Of a stretch of 64,000 nt of DNA, positions 1-11,447 are shown piece after piece. Source of the stretch: Pilatotrama ljubarskyi (taxonomy: Eukaryota; Basidiomycota; Agaricomycetes; Polyporales; Polyporaceae); assembly GCA_022385805.1 (NCBI GenBank), contig MU277671.1, forward strand, positions 3,875 to 67,874, read 5' to 3'. The stretch's first letter is position 1. Each line of letters starts with the position of its first letter. A program made the position numbers and the translations under genes. The notes beneath the pieces are model-generated. The model was not told the DNA's origin. It saw only the letters and a list, made by a program, of their open reading frames with translations, and searched no databases.

Positions 1-22
1 CCCCCCCCCCCCCCCCCCCCCC
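1..22. repeat. Poly-C homopolymer at the left edge
   Basis: The window opens with 22 consecutive C residues and then turns at once into ordinary mixed sequence. A run this long right at the edge could be a real homopolymer, or the ragged end of a contig or sequencing gap. Nothing else marks it as functional. Confidence 0.8.
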
Positions 23-1492
23 GACGCCTGCTTGGCCGCTGCAGCGTGCAGCATGCAGTCAGCGCGCGCGGGACCGCTGCACATGCGTACCCAATGCCAG
101 ATCGGGTCCGCGGGTTGCCAATGGCGCACTCACAAAGCATGCAAGCCTTGCAGGGTCGCCGTAGTCGCGCATACAGAAGAAAGAGAGAGCTTATAGACGG
201 AGGGGGACGTGGTGGTCGCGGTGCAAAAGTGTCAAAAGCGAGGAACACGCGATGACGTCTGGAGTGAGGCGGAGTTTGAAAGGGCGAGAGCCCTTCCAAA
301 AGCGGAGGCACTGGGCGCTTCTGACTTCGACAAGAGAAAGGTTCCGCAGCGCGGACCCGAGCAACGTTCCACACAGTGAATAAGACTGGGGCATCATCGG
401 ATAGTGGAAATCAATGTTCTCGGAATACTGTTTAGAACACTAGCTTAGAGAACAATGATTCGGGAGTGTCACGCACATTGATTTCGATAAACAATACAAT
501 TCACTGCGTGGTTTTTAAGTGTTTCGGACATTGAAATAGGGCATATACTGTGCGAAACAGTGGTTTTCACTGTATATTCTACCCACAGTGCGCTATCTGG
601 TCCCCCCAAAAGCGATTTACGCGAATTTATGCAGAGTATTTGATGGAGATCAGCTTCCCGGGATGTCTATTGAGATCAAATCAACGTGCCGGCTGGAGTG
701 TCACACATGGTCAGCGCCTGAGGAACAAGATCGACCTCGTCGCAGATGTCTGTACCGTATCTCGCCTGTGGTCGAAAGCATGTGCCGTGCTGCGAGCTGT
801 CAAAACAAGACCTGAGGTGACGCTCTCGACATCAGGGCTTCGCGTGCAACTGCGTAGCACAGGCCGGGAATGCCTTGCGTAGCCTTTGCGTAAAGAGCAG
901 CTCGGAGATTCGCAGGAGACGAAGGAGGGTGGGCTGAAGACGACTATCGTTCAGGTACGCACTGGCTCGTTCGATACCAACTGCTGTCGGGAGCAAAGCT
1001 GCGCGAGCTACCCGTCGTCCAATGTGTTTGATCGCATGTGATGGGAGCGTCACTGCGGCGTGAGGCTGAGCAACATCCTTACAACGTACACTGCGGTATG
1101 TAACTGCTTATCGCAGTCTGAAAACGCCTGTCAAAGTGCAGGTTCAGCAATAGTCGAAACCTCGGGTGAAGAAACGAGTGTGTCGAAATAACGGAGGAAT
1201 TTGCACGGGCGCTTAACAGGGGCATCGCCCGGATAGGCAAGCGTCTAAGTTCGCAGCACCTTCCAACGGTATTCATAGCGGGTGCGGGACACATTGGTGG
1301 AGACATCATTCAGCTCTATACTATATATTAGGGTGTATTCAGACAACAGGTCTACGGCTACCTCACTCGTAAGTCATCTACACGCTGTCATCTACAGTTG
1401 TATGTAGTCCAGTGATACGCTACAGGGAAAATGTCCCGAAGGCGAAGATCAGCTCCTAGAGGGCCTTAGGAGCTGCTGCGGGTAAGCCCTCA
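23..1492. other. Intergenic, no gene recognised
   Basis: About 1.5 kb with only short open frames on both strands (for example 550-882 plus and 1079-1309 minus). None has a recognisable domain or a convincing exon chain. The 380-600 part is visibly richer in A+T than the rest. A 9-bp inverted repeat lies at 1450-1475, just beyond the stop codon of the RTA1-like gene. Confidence 0.5.
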
Positions 1493-2974
1493 TCACTCCG
1501 CTACGGCGATGTCAACCTGGTCTCTGCCTTTCCCGTTCAGGCTCAGGAAGGAGACTCGGGGCGAGGAGTCCGGGCTCGCGTCCCGGAGAACCATGGGGAC
1601 ATCACCATAGACCCGTTCGAGCAGCCAGCCCGGGTGAAGGATGTTCAGGGTGTAGATCGCGCACACGACCATGCCACCGTCGAAGATGTCTACATGAAGG
1701 TCAGCCGCCGCATACGATCTCGCAGGAGGATGCGGCCGACGTACTGAAGTAGATCTCGGTCTGAATGATCTTGCCCGAGAAGCCGTCAATCAGCTCAATC
1801 ATACGGTAGACGGACCTACAGGCGGGGTTAGAGTCACACACGCGTACGGTGAGGAGCAGAGTATCTTACCGAATGACGAGGAAGAAGGTCATAAGGAGTA
1901 AGCTGAGGATCAGCAGCTTCATCTTCTTGGTGAGGATTCCACGAATCGGGACGTAGGTCTCCTCAGCCGTCGGGTCCTTCTTTGGCTTCCTGGCGGGCTT
2001 CTCCGTCAAATAGCGGAAGAAGTACTCTCCCATAAGAATCACGAAGATGGTGATGGAGGCTATGATTAATTATGAGTGAGCATGGTCGTACGGGCGTGTA
2101 CTAAGGTATGGACGTACTGAGCTGGAATATGATACCGGCGAGCATGATATTGCCTCCCTGCGTCCAACATGTTAGCCAGGCATGAGAATGCAGAGCGCAC
2201 TGCGTTACACACCAGATCGACCTGGGTCTGGTCGTCGATAGATGAGCCCGCAATTCCTCCACCGACTCCTTGGGTAACGAGCGATATGATGTCCTGGTTC
2301 AAGTGAGTAAAGCTCGCGTTCAACATCGTCGTTTCGACTTACACATGAAAGGAAAATGATAGAATCTGCGCGCACGACACGTCAGTTTCACCATTCCGGC
2401 GGTTGGCGAAACCTGAAACTCACACCATGCCGGGCTCAGACGCCCATAGTGCTCGCCCAGCCGCTCGGCGATGCGCCCAAACATGATGAAGAGAGCAGCC
2501 ACCAGAGGCGAGGGCGCGATGATGGTTACACACAGCCTGCGATCAACGCAGGTTAGCGCAGATCCTCTTGCTAAAGACGTCGTCACGCCACTTACTGCAT
2601 AATGTACGGGTCTTGGTCAAATGGGCTGTAACTGGACCACAGCCTCGCCGACCATCCGAGGACCTCGGCGACGCCAGAGAAGACAGCGGTGGCGAAGAGC
2701 CAACTCATGCGCCAGTAGACCGCTTCTAGTAGATGGACGGCTGAGAGGAGGCAGGATGTCAGTGGGCAATCAGCAATGAACACAGCAGACTCACCGGCAG
2801 AGATGCTGAAGAGAACGACGAAAATGAGACAAATGTCTCGGTCGGGCACATAACCATAGAAGCTCTGCTGTTGCGGCATTGTGTCCATGGGGGACCCTGT
2901 TCAATGCATATTCGTTTACAACCCAGAGATGAGTCGAAGGGGAATCACGTACCTGTAGTGTTCGTTGACGCCAT
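1493..2974 (-). CDS. RTA1-like seven-transmembrane protein
   Basis: Member of the fungal RTA1/RTM1 family (lipid-translocating exporter-like), multi-pass membrane proteins linked to lipid traffic and resistance to toxic compounds. Exon 1 is tiny (2953-2974, MASTNTT) and exon 2 covers 2596-2896. It begins GSPMDTMPQQQSFYGYVP and ends with the family segment GWSARLWSSYSPFDQDPYIMQ-like, on the membrane helix pair typical of RTA1. The next exon reads LCVTIIAPSPLVAALFIMFG, followed by GRIAERLG. Further exons carry a region rich in small residues near 2066-2330, then RMIELIDGFSGKIIQTEIYF, then FDGGMVVCAIYTLNILHPGW, which is the last helix of the family. The reading frame is kept across each junction I checked. 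The C-terminal tail after HPGWLL is hydrophilic and not conserved. Substrate cannot be predicted. The family call is firm; the middle exon borders near 1860-2060 are approximate. Confidence 0.85.
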
Positions 2975-3845
2975 GGCGTCGATGGTCTAGAGGGGAGGAG
3001 GTACAGAGAAGAGGGAGAGCAATCGGCAAGGAGAAGGTCGACCGGCGAGCACAATTGGGAGTGTCCGGAGAGAGCTGTCAAACGGTTGACGAGTATTTAG
3101 GGTACCTGAGCATGGCGCTTGATACGACGGCGTTTGCTGCGTTCCCGTACAAAAGCTGTCCAAACCTGCAACGGGGACCATCGAACCCGCAGGTATACTG
3201 CTGCGCAGCCCGGATATCCACACTACAGGCCAATGAGACTCCGGCGCATACTAAAAGCAGCGCTGGGGGCGCTTGAGCGCCGCAGTCCTGAGCGGTACAC
3301 TTGTCGTGCCCTTCACGCACTGCATGCACGAGTCTGCAGGGACTACAGCTCAGTTCGGGAGGAGTGCATACATGCGAATGGAACTCACTCGGGAACTCGA
3401 CCGGAAGTAGGCAAAGAGAAGAGTCCGAGCCTTCGAGGAGCGCGCGCGCGAACAGCCGGTATCACCATGACATATGCCAGCGGTCAAACCGCTGACGGGC
3501 CCCATCACGACTGACAACGCAACCTAAATGAGGCCGGATCTGCGGCATACACTGCGGGCATGCAGACAAGTTGTGAGCAAGCGTTCGAGGCATGTATGTA
3601 TGAGCGCGTCACCAACCTCGAGCCGGAAACATGATGAAAGACTGCGCATAGCAGCCCTTTATGGCCGTTTCTGATTCACATGTAACAAGTGACGATGGCG
3701 ACGCTGAGCACAATCGCGGGCAATACAGAACGATGTTACAATGCGACAGCTGGACATAACTGATACAAACAGGACTGACGAGACCCAAACAAGCTCAGCA
3801 GCACGTTACCCTTCACGGTCAAGCACGCACGCGTCGATACAGACT
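2975..3845. other. Intergenic between RTA1-like gene and SGT1 3' end
   Basis: About 870 bp. It should hold the promoter of the minus-strand RTA1-like gene and the 3' end of SGT1. Several open frames overlap here on both strands (2965-3514), but they have low-complexity composition and no recognisable domain. I read them as chance frames. Confidence 0.5.
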
Positions 3846-4672
3846 TCACACAGCCCACTTCTTCCACTCGCTGCCCTCCGGAGGCTTGACCTCCACCTTG
3901 CTCTTCTTGACCTCGTCCCAGTTCGTGCTGAGGGTGGTGCCACCGCTCTCCTGGAAGCTCTTCATCATCGCTCTCCGTGTGTCCTCGTCGGCGTCGGCGT
4001 ACAGTTTCTGGAAGAACTCGTTGACTGCGGCGTCGCCACCGGCATTTGGATCTTGATCCGGCGACACGGGCTTTTCAGAGCTGAGAATCTCAGCGGTGAT
4101 GCCGTCCCAGTTCTTGCGGGGTTTGCGAGGAGCAGAGGTGGCGGGCGCAGCGCTGGAGGGAATGGATGCGAGGGCTGTGGCGTGGAGTAAGCGTTGATGG
4201 TGCGCGCGCAGCGGGAACGGATACGCAGACATCAGGCGCAGAGGACAGGTATAAGAAACTGGAACACGTACGGTCAGGGCTGTCTCCAACGAGCGCGCCC
4301 CACCTGCCCTGGGCCATCTTGGCAAGCCGCACTTCGACCTTGACCTTGCCTACGGTGTAGTCACTCTTGGCGGGATCAATCTGGCCTTTCAGAGGTTCGA
4401 GGACAAGGCTCTTGTCGCCATTCGTGTAAGTGAACTGTTTGCGCCACCCGGCGGATTTGCACTCGAGTCAGGCTGCGATCTGGTCACACTGCGCGGCAGC
4501 ATACCTTGCGGGGCTCGAACGTTATCTTGACTTGCTCTGGGTCTGCGCCCTTATCGAAGATGGACAGGGTGAGCCTCTCGTCCGTCTCGTAGAACTCATG
4601 ACTGGAGACAGAATCCGGTCAATGCAGTGACAAAGTGCTGTAGCCCTCTTGCACTCACCGAAGAGTAGCCAT
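3846..4672 (-). CDS. SGT1: SGT1 co-chaperone (CS + SGS domains)
   Basis: SGT1 works with HSP90 and SKP1 in kinetochore and SCF ubiquitin-ligase assembly. Exon 1 is only 14 nt (4659-4672, MATLR); it is followed by HEFYETDERLTLSIFDKGAD and EQVKITFEPRK, the start of the CS (p23-like) domain. The domain continues as FTYTNGDKSLVLEPLKGQI and VGKVKVEVRLAKMAQGRWG. The last exon carries the SGS domain: RKNWDGITAEI, then KLYADADEDTRRAMMKSFQE, then SGGTTLSTNWDEVKK, ending KKWAV. Total is roughly 200 residues. Yeast and plant SGT1 have an N-terminal TPR domain; none is visible here, since the start codon sits directly at the CS domain. The protein is therefore the short CS-SGS form. A TATA-like stretch lies at 4788-4795 upstream. 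Confidence 0.92.
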
Positions 4673-5120
4673 CGCTGGGTATGATGCTGCCGGATTGTTC
4701 AAGAGATACTAGGGAGGTATTCGGGGGGACAGATGGAGATATTGGGAGAAACAGACAAGGCTGCGAGTCCTATTAGTACAAGACCGCATATATCGATGCG
4801 ACATAGTCCAATAAACGCAGCCCAAGATGGGCAGAAGGGGAACATTCTAGAAGCACGTGACAGACGCGTCCGTGTCGCGAGGTCGTGACGCGCTCTGGCT
4901 CGGGAACAAGCGCACCGACGCGGGGGAGATGGAGATTTAGATCGGGCTGGGGTCGCGTGTGTCTGCGTCGCGGGCTGAATTGGGGCAGACGTCATACGCG
5001 GGGTCCAGTGGCGGCGGGCAAACACCGATATTCAACCCATGAGCATGGCCATCTCCACCTCTCCATCTTTCCTCCTCCGCCAGCTTACTCGACCCGTTCT
5101 TCCACCACTGTCGTAGAATC
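4673..5120. promoter_or_regulatory. Divergent promoter region, SGT1 / GST-like gene
   Basis: 450 bp between two start codons pointing away from each other. The minus strand has a TATA-like catatatc at 4788-4795, about 115 nt upstream of the SGT1 start. Just before the plus-strand start at 5121 is a pyrimidine-rich leader (5050-5100). No coding sequence is recognised in it. Confidence 0.5.
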
Positions 5121-6524
5121 ATGGCCGAAGCAACTCACGTCCCCAAGGCTGCGTTGTACTACTACCACGGATCAGTCTGGGCTTCAGTCCGTAAGTGTCC
5201 CAACGCGTTGTATGCGTCCGAGCGATGTGCTGAAACCCTTCGAAGCGCTCCTTGCTCTGTAAGTGATCGAGCACGGCGATGCGCGACAGATTCTGATGAC
5301 ACTGTCGTGAATGCAGCGAGGAGAAGGGCTATGGTAGCGATGAGGTTGACTTGAAGGAGGTTGACCTTGGTGAGTGCGTCCCTTCATCGATCGACAAGCC
5401 GCATATCGATGCTCTGCATGTAACTAGCAAAGGGCGAGAACTTCCAGCCCTCCTACCTGCGCCTCAATCCACACGGTACGTAGGCAGTACGCGTCTTATC
5501 ATTCTGTCACCGGACGCTTTCCCTAGGCACGGTTCCGACCCTCGTGGTCCCGCTCGAGAAGACTCTCTCCCCGGAGATTGAGAGCCGCTACAAGGCGATC
5601 CAAGATACCAAGGTATGCATGCAGCCACTCATCAAGACCGGTGCACTCACCCCTTTCAGGCGATCGTCGACTTCCTTGACAAGTCTCGTTCGACCCAGTC
5701 GCGTACCCACACCACCTCCTCCGCCCCTTCGCCGTCTCTCGCACCCGCGACTATCGCGTTCAGCACGCTCTCGAACCAGATCATCGAGCTACTGCACAGC
5801 TCGGCCGCGGACCCCAATGCCCTCTTCTACACGAGCGCGCGCACGGAGGCTGAGCTTCAGGCCCTCGCTAAGCGGATTCTGCCGTTCCTTTACGGCAGAC
5901 GCGATACTCTGGCGAAGCTTCTTGCGGACAGCGAATCCGGCGCGGTGCCGGTATCCGACAAGACCAGGGCCTTCTGGCATATGAAGAAGATTGCCGTAGA
6001 CAATTTCATTCAGGTATTCGAAGAGGCAGATAAGAGCTCGGCAGAGCTCTCAGAGGAGGCTCGCAAGAGGCGCGAGGCGTACCTAGAGTCTGCACGGTCA
6101 GCATGGAGCGGATTGAAGAACGTCCTTGGTACTTTGCACCAGGAGATCATCGGCCCATACACGCTCGGTACGTCCCACTGGCGACTAGCACTCTTGAAGT
6201 GGTGTCTCATCCGTCTCGCATTGCCCAGGCGACCAGCTGTCGATTGCGGACTTGCACCTTGCGGCCTGGCTGTCCCGTATCGCGTTCCTTGCGGATGCAA
6301 ACGCCTCTGACGACGGCAATACCGCCGTTGGGAAGATCGAGTCCCACATTGGCGACGGCTTCAGCTTGCCCAAGGACTTCTCGGTCGCGGAGGCGCGGCG
6401 ACGAGCCGGGCTTGCGGCTACGGGCACGGACTCGACGGAACGCCAGAACAAACTCGCGGCGTTTTGGGACGCGATCAAGGAACGTCCGAGCTGGAAGAAG
6501 GTCTATGCAGATGGCTTGCACTGA
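5121..6524 (+). CDS. Glutathione S-transferase-like protein
   Basis: Cytosolic GST-fold protein, expected to bind glutathione and conjugate or reduce small electrophiles. Exon joins give MAEATHVPKAALYYYHGSVW, then ASVPLLALEEKGYGSDEVDL, then GENFQPSYLRLNPHGTVPTL. This is the thioredoxin-like N-terminal domain with the NPxGxVPxL loop; DTKAIVDFLDKS follows in the place of the usual glutathione-contact segment. The long helical C-terminal domain covers roughly residues 110-330 and includes GPYTLGDQLSIADLHLAAWL, the N-capping box region typical of GST C-terminal domains. It ends KERPSWKKVYADGLH. It is longer than a classical GST (about 210 residues) because of an insertion between the domains, as seen in GDAP1-like and Ure2p-like fungal GSTs. 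The exact class is not assigned. Confidence is high for the fold and moderate for activity. Confidence 0.85.
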
Positions 6525-7392
6525 AGGGGCCGCTCTGGTTGAAGATTCATGGTATACCAAGCGTGTGTACGAGTAGCCGGGAGTGTGGTCCAGGAAGGGA
6601 GGTATGCTGGATGAAGCTTGGCTCGTGTAGGGTTGGAACATAGCAGAGGTAACTGAAGCATAGGGGATGAGGAAGACTTGGGATTCATGCAAAGGGCGGC
6701 GATGGCTTTGTACACAAACACGCCTTGATAAAAGAGCAGTGCGAATGACTGTCGATCGGCTTGAGGTTGTTTGAAGCGCAGGCAAGAAGCTCGTGGTGGT
6801 GAAGCGGAGGCGAGTCAGACTAGTCAGGTGGCGGCCATATCGATCACCCGAGGTCCTCACTATTCTGAGTGACGTGCTGGTACGGGTACAGTATGGAGTA
6901 GAGTTACGTTGACGCATGAAGCACGAGTCCTGGGGCAAGGAACAGGCACATCTGGGATGTTATCAGTGTCATGGATTGAATGCAAGGGCAAGAGACATGC
7001 ATCGATGCTGTACATATGGGACCGGCTGTGTGTCGGAGGCTCCCAGGGACAGCCGGAGCTGCGGATGGCGGTCGTGGGATGTGACAGGGCGCGTGACAGG
7101 CTCGGATGGTGGCTGTTGCGTGACGGGCGTCTGGGTGGAGAGGAAGCGCCGGGTGGGGAGGACGAGCTGTCGGGCTCTGGCTCTGCTTGTCTCTTCTGCT
7201 CTACTTACTTACTCTCCCTTACACCCACCCTCCCTCGTCTCTCCGTCCTACCGCCCTGGAGTCCCACACCCTCGTAATACCCTCTTGGTAGGCTGAACGC
7301 CGACTAGTCCTCCTCCTACACCCCACACCTGCCCTCACGACCGCCAAGCTGGATTTTGGCGCATCATCTCCTCCAAAACCGCCAGCTTGGCA
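6525..7392. other. Intergenic between two plus-strand genes
   Basis: About 870 bp holding the 3' end of the GST-like gene and the promoter of the GT31 gene. The 7190-7380 part is a C/T-rich leader with many ccctc and ccacac blocks, as is common before basidiomycete start codons. The frames at 6909-7296 lack any recognisable domain. Confidence 0.5.
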
Positions 7393-10385
7393 ATGTCCTT
7401 CGTCCGCGGCCTCTTCAGCTCATCTTCACGCTCGCATGTCCCTCTGGCCCGCGTAACGACCCCTCAAGACCTCGACCACCCTCTTCACGATGGACCCGAA
7501 GCTTCCGAACCCTGCCCGTCGACATCTTCCCCGCTTGACCGGTCAGAGTCAGAGTCAGAGGACTGCCAGACCCCCGCTGCGCACCTTCTCGTCCACCCAC
7601 CAGACCCGCCGTACGAAGACGACGACGACTTCAACGCCTGCGCACCCCGTCGGTCTGCTGACAGGTCGATGCTCTATCCTACGCGCAGCGTCGAGCCATC
7701 AGAAGGGTACCCGCCTTCCGCGGCGTCCGTCTGTTCGACCGCGACCAACACACCTCTTCCCTCCCGCGCGTCCTCACCGCTCCCGTTCTACTACTCTGGC
7801 ACGTCCTCGTGCAGCTCCGACAGCGAGAGTGAGCCAGAGTCTCCCCTGCTCGGCCGCACACAGCGACGGCCTCTCTGGCGCGATAACCGTCCCAGACGCC
7901 GGTGGTCTCTCTCGATCGGCGCGACCAACGCCGATGGCTGGCGGCGCAGGCGGAGATGGAGAGATGTTGTCTGGGGATTGCGGTCCTGTAAGCGCGTCGT
8001 TAGGAGACTGGTCCGCCATCCACTCTTTCCGAAGACTCCAGTCACCATTGTACGTGTTTCCGCGTTTTCGGTCCCATCATATATCCTCTGGGTAAGGTCG
8101 CGCCATGTCGGGGCTGTCCTACGCGCTCTCGCGTCCGGATGTCATGACATGTGAGCTCCCGCGCAGTCACGGAGCGCCAGACTTGCGCTTCGCGGCCTCG
8201 TACCACCCATGTCAAGTATGACTGCAGAATGCTGATCGGCACCTTTCCAGCTGCTCACTCTCCTTTTCCTCACTATCTTTGGCGTGTCCCTCACGTTCCT
8301 CCTCATCTACATCCTTAACCCCGACAAGGATCCGCTGCCATGGCGCGGCTACTGCACACTGCCTCAGTACTCTGGCGGCCCGCCCTCCCTGTCACTTTCG
8401 CCGACAGCACTGCTGCAGACGCCTCTTCCGACCAACCTCACACCACCAGCATTCCCTCCGCCAGATCTCGACTCGCTAGCACCGGCGGGCGTGTTCATTG
8501 GGGTATTTTCGATGGACACGGCGGTAGAACGGCGGATGTATGTGCGCTCGACTTGGGCGAATCATGTTCGCAGCAGGGAGGGCGCTGGAGCTGGGGACGG
8601 CGGGGTCGGCACGTCGAGAACGGTTGTGCGCTTTATCCTGGGACAGCCTCGGAAGGACTGGGAGCGACGAGTTCAATTGGAGATGGATAGTGAGTGACAG
8701 ATTGCATCGCCTGAATTTGTTATTCCTGTCCGGGCGCAGCCTAACGCTTATCCTTCGCAGCATACAACGACATGGTGATTCTGCCCGTGCAGGAGAACAT
8801 GAACAGTGGCAAGACGCATGCCTTCTTCTCGTGGGCGGCGAACCATTCATGGGTGCCTCCGCTATACCAAGACAACTTCACGACAATGCCGGAGGAGTTC
8901 TCCTATACCAACGCGACTAGTCCGGCGCCCGTCCTCGCAAGCCATGATCCTGCCTTCGCGCACCAGGACCAGCTCATGCACTCCCCTCCGCGACCGTGGG
9001 TTCGGCCGGACTTCGTAGTGAAGGCGGATGACGACTCCTTTGTCATGCTCGCGGAGCTCGAAGCGCGGCTGCGCGTCGAGCTGTACAAGGAGCCGTTACC
9101 GCCTCCGCCTCCGCCACCTGACCGCAAGCAGCAGTGGTCGCAACAGTCGCACGTCCAGGCCCAAGGCACTGACGAGCCTGCGATACTCGACTTCAATCAA
9201 ATCGCCTCGTATTTTGACTTCGCACTGCCTTCGTACGTGACGGGCACCCCGGCGACGACCTCTACAGTTCCGGCTACTCCTGCGGAACCTCCCTCTCGCG
9301 ACCCACTAGTTTTCTGGGGATATCTCGTCAAGAACAGGTTTATGGCTGGAGAGCTGTATGCGTTGAGCTTCGCCCTGGTCGACTGGGTGTCGAAGGACCC
9401 GCTGGTGAAGACTATGACGCGCGGCGCCGAGGATAAGCAGACCTCCAAGTGGATCCGCTCACACCCCAAGGCTAGTCAAATCCGCTGGTCAAGCGAGCGC
9501 TGCTGGATCTACGACCATCCACGCGCAGGGACTGTGTACGTGATATACCTGCTTTGTGTGGGCATCGGTATCAGAACTGATCATGTGCATGCTTCTTGCT
9601 TGGCTGCGCACTTGCCCGTTGACAGATATTCTCATGGCTTCCTCTTCCCGTCCGAGGTCAAGCGCGTGCAGGAGGGCGTCGCCCGCGACATTGAGCGCCT
9701 CGCGCAGCAATTGGCAAAGGAGACATCGACCGCAGCAGTCGCGGTACCTTCGGGACAGAACGTGCCCGCGCCGGAGAAGTGGTCGCACTCCACGGTGTCC
9801 ACCTTCGGCTCGCGCTACTCCCCACCCTCCGGTGACTTGAGCTTAGAGTACAGCGTGGAGGCACTCGTCGAGGGCAGCGACATGTCTATGGTACACGAAG
9901 GTGCGTTCAGCCCTCGCTTGCCGCTGCGTATGCTGTGCACTCCCATGAACTGACGTTTCACCCGCCTGCGTTTTGATTTCCGCGCACCTACAGACAGCTC
10001 GCTGACCGCGGACTTGGCGTGGAAATATCGCGAGGGGCGGCGGAAGCGCTACGCGGGCCAGCGTGTGGGCGGGACGGTCGTGGTCCACTTTATCAAGAAG
10101 AACATGTGGTTCTTGGAGACCGCCGCTGCGCTGCTGCACGGCGAGGACGTGACGCCTATGGAGCGCGCGCTGGAGCATGCGCGCACAGTCGAGCCGTCGG
10201 ACTCGGCGGACTCGGAGCCCGCGGAAGAGGGCGTGTCTTCTGCGGGGGGTGCTACGGACGGTCCGCCTACGGCGGAGGTACAGGGTTCATCTGCAACAAC
10301 GGACCCGGACATGGGAACAGGCGCTGCGAACACGCGGACAATGGTTCGTAGACCTAGGGATTTTAGGGATCGAGGGCTGCAGTAG
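7393..10385 (+). CDS. Glycosyltransferase family 31 (galactosyltransferase-like), type II membrane protein
   Basis: Predicted Golgi beta-1,3-glycosyltransferase. The ATG at 7393 gives MSFVRGLFSSSSRSH; the frame is open a little further upstream but without an ATG. The first about 220 residues are Ser/Pro/acid-rich and then Arg-rich (a cytosolic tail). One membrane anchor follows, LLTLLFLTIFGVSLTFLLIY. The lumenal part has the GT31 pattern: GVFIGVFSMDTAVERRMYVR, STWANHV, VVRFILGQP, YNDMVILPVQENMNSGKTHA, then the metal-binding DxD-type motif in VVKADDDSFVML. Later come FWGYLVKNRFMAGELYALSF and the tail YSHGFLFPSEVKRV. A Pro-rich insert and a long C-terminal extension (to RPRDFRDRGLQ) make it much longer than animal GT31 enzymes, as in many fungal members. 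The donor sugar cannot be told from sequence. Confidence 0.87.
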
Positions 10386-10788
10386 TATATTCGTTATCGG
10401 GCGCGCGCGGTCAGCCACACTTTCGCTGCGCATGTTCATATTTCCCCTTTCATCTTCACTGTCGCCGTGGCCCTTTGTTCTCCCGCCTTTGGAACGTTCG
10501 TTCGCGTCTTGCTGTCCACCCTGCGCTCGTTGCTCTGCGCTCCTGGATGTAACATTCCCATCTAATCATCTTAGTTGCCAACCAGCATACACCCCTTATT
10601 CTCTGCTTGTTTCTGTAAATTATCCCCCGTATATCTCCGCGCGCCGGTCGTTAGCTGGTCGTGAAAGAAATCGTCCATATGCGCGCGTGCTAGTGGTGTA
10701 ATAGGGATACAGGGGCTGATAGACCTAGAGAGATGTGGGTTGTAGTCGACTCTGCGCGTATGTTACTACTCCATAACCGTCCGGCTGC
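10386..10788. other. Convergent intergenic region after the GT31 gene
   Basis: About 400 bp, C/T-rich at 10430-10600. It probably holds the 3' untranslated regions of the GT31 gene and of the decayed gene copy facing it. No gene is seen. Confidence 0.5.
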
Positions 10789-11328
10789 TCAACGACATTT
10801 GTTGTAGCTAGATCCAAGTCTGGCTGCGTCAGGGGGACATCCGATATGAACCCGCTCTCTATCCAATCCTTGATGGTATATGTGCTCCCACTGCCGGAAC
10901 CACTCTCCCTCCCGAAAGCCGACCATGCGGGCGGGCCCTGTTGTCGTTTGCTCTATCGGTCCGTGACTGTCCTCCACCGAAGCAAGCGCATCAGGTTCGT
11001 TCTCCCAGTACTTCAGCACGTAGGCGCCGCCACAGACTTCCCAGCGGCCCCCACCGCGTTTGTGATGGAGCTTGGAAAGCCAGACGAAGGGATAGAGGAG
11101 GAAGAGCCAGAGGACGGCCTTGACCTATGTGTGCTAGAGGGCACTGAGCGAGCCGTAGGTGTCGGGGCGAACCCAGATGTTCCTTGAGGCCTCGACCTCC
11201 CAGTCCCCAGAGTAGCCGGAATCTCGTATGATCTTCGCCACTGCTTGCTCTAGCTGCCCGACCTTCCGGTCGTAGACACTTGAGAGGTAGATGACGCCGA
11301 GCGAGTATGTGTGGACTTGCTGCAGCAC
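10789..11328 (-). pseudogene. Decayed C-terminal copy of the neighbouring unknown one-TM protein
   Basis: Read on the minus strand, this stretch matches the last third of the intact gene at 11448-12998 in order. VYDRKVGQLEQAVAKII corresponds to VYGWNVANLKQAVTSAI, and WVRPD to RVRPD. WLFLLYPFVWL corresponds to the membrane segment LLCILLIYPFIWL. HKRGGGRWEVCGGAYVLKYW corresponds to RRGGGRWEVCGGAYALKTW, and FREGEWFRQWE to EREGEWFQRWE. Between WVRPDTYGSLSAL and VKAVLWLFLL the same frame contains two TAG stops four codons apart (11116-11136 region). No GT...AG pair of workable intron size would remove them. No counterpart of the first two thirds of the protein lies upstream, where only about 110 bp separate it from the intact gene's end. 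I call it a truncated pseudogene from a tandem duplication. An alternative is a very short remodelled gene. Confidence 0.75.
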
Positions 11329-11447
11329 GACTTGGCGACGTGGTAGTCGCTCGCCACACGTGTTTGCACTGTACCCGTCTGATAATTACTATATAGTACA
11401 GCTGAGATGATGATGCCCGTATGAGAGGGAAGGGTAGCAGAGCCCCG

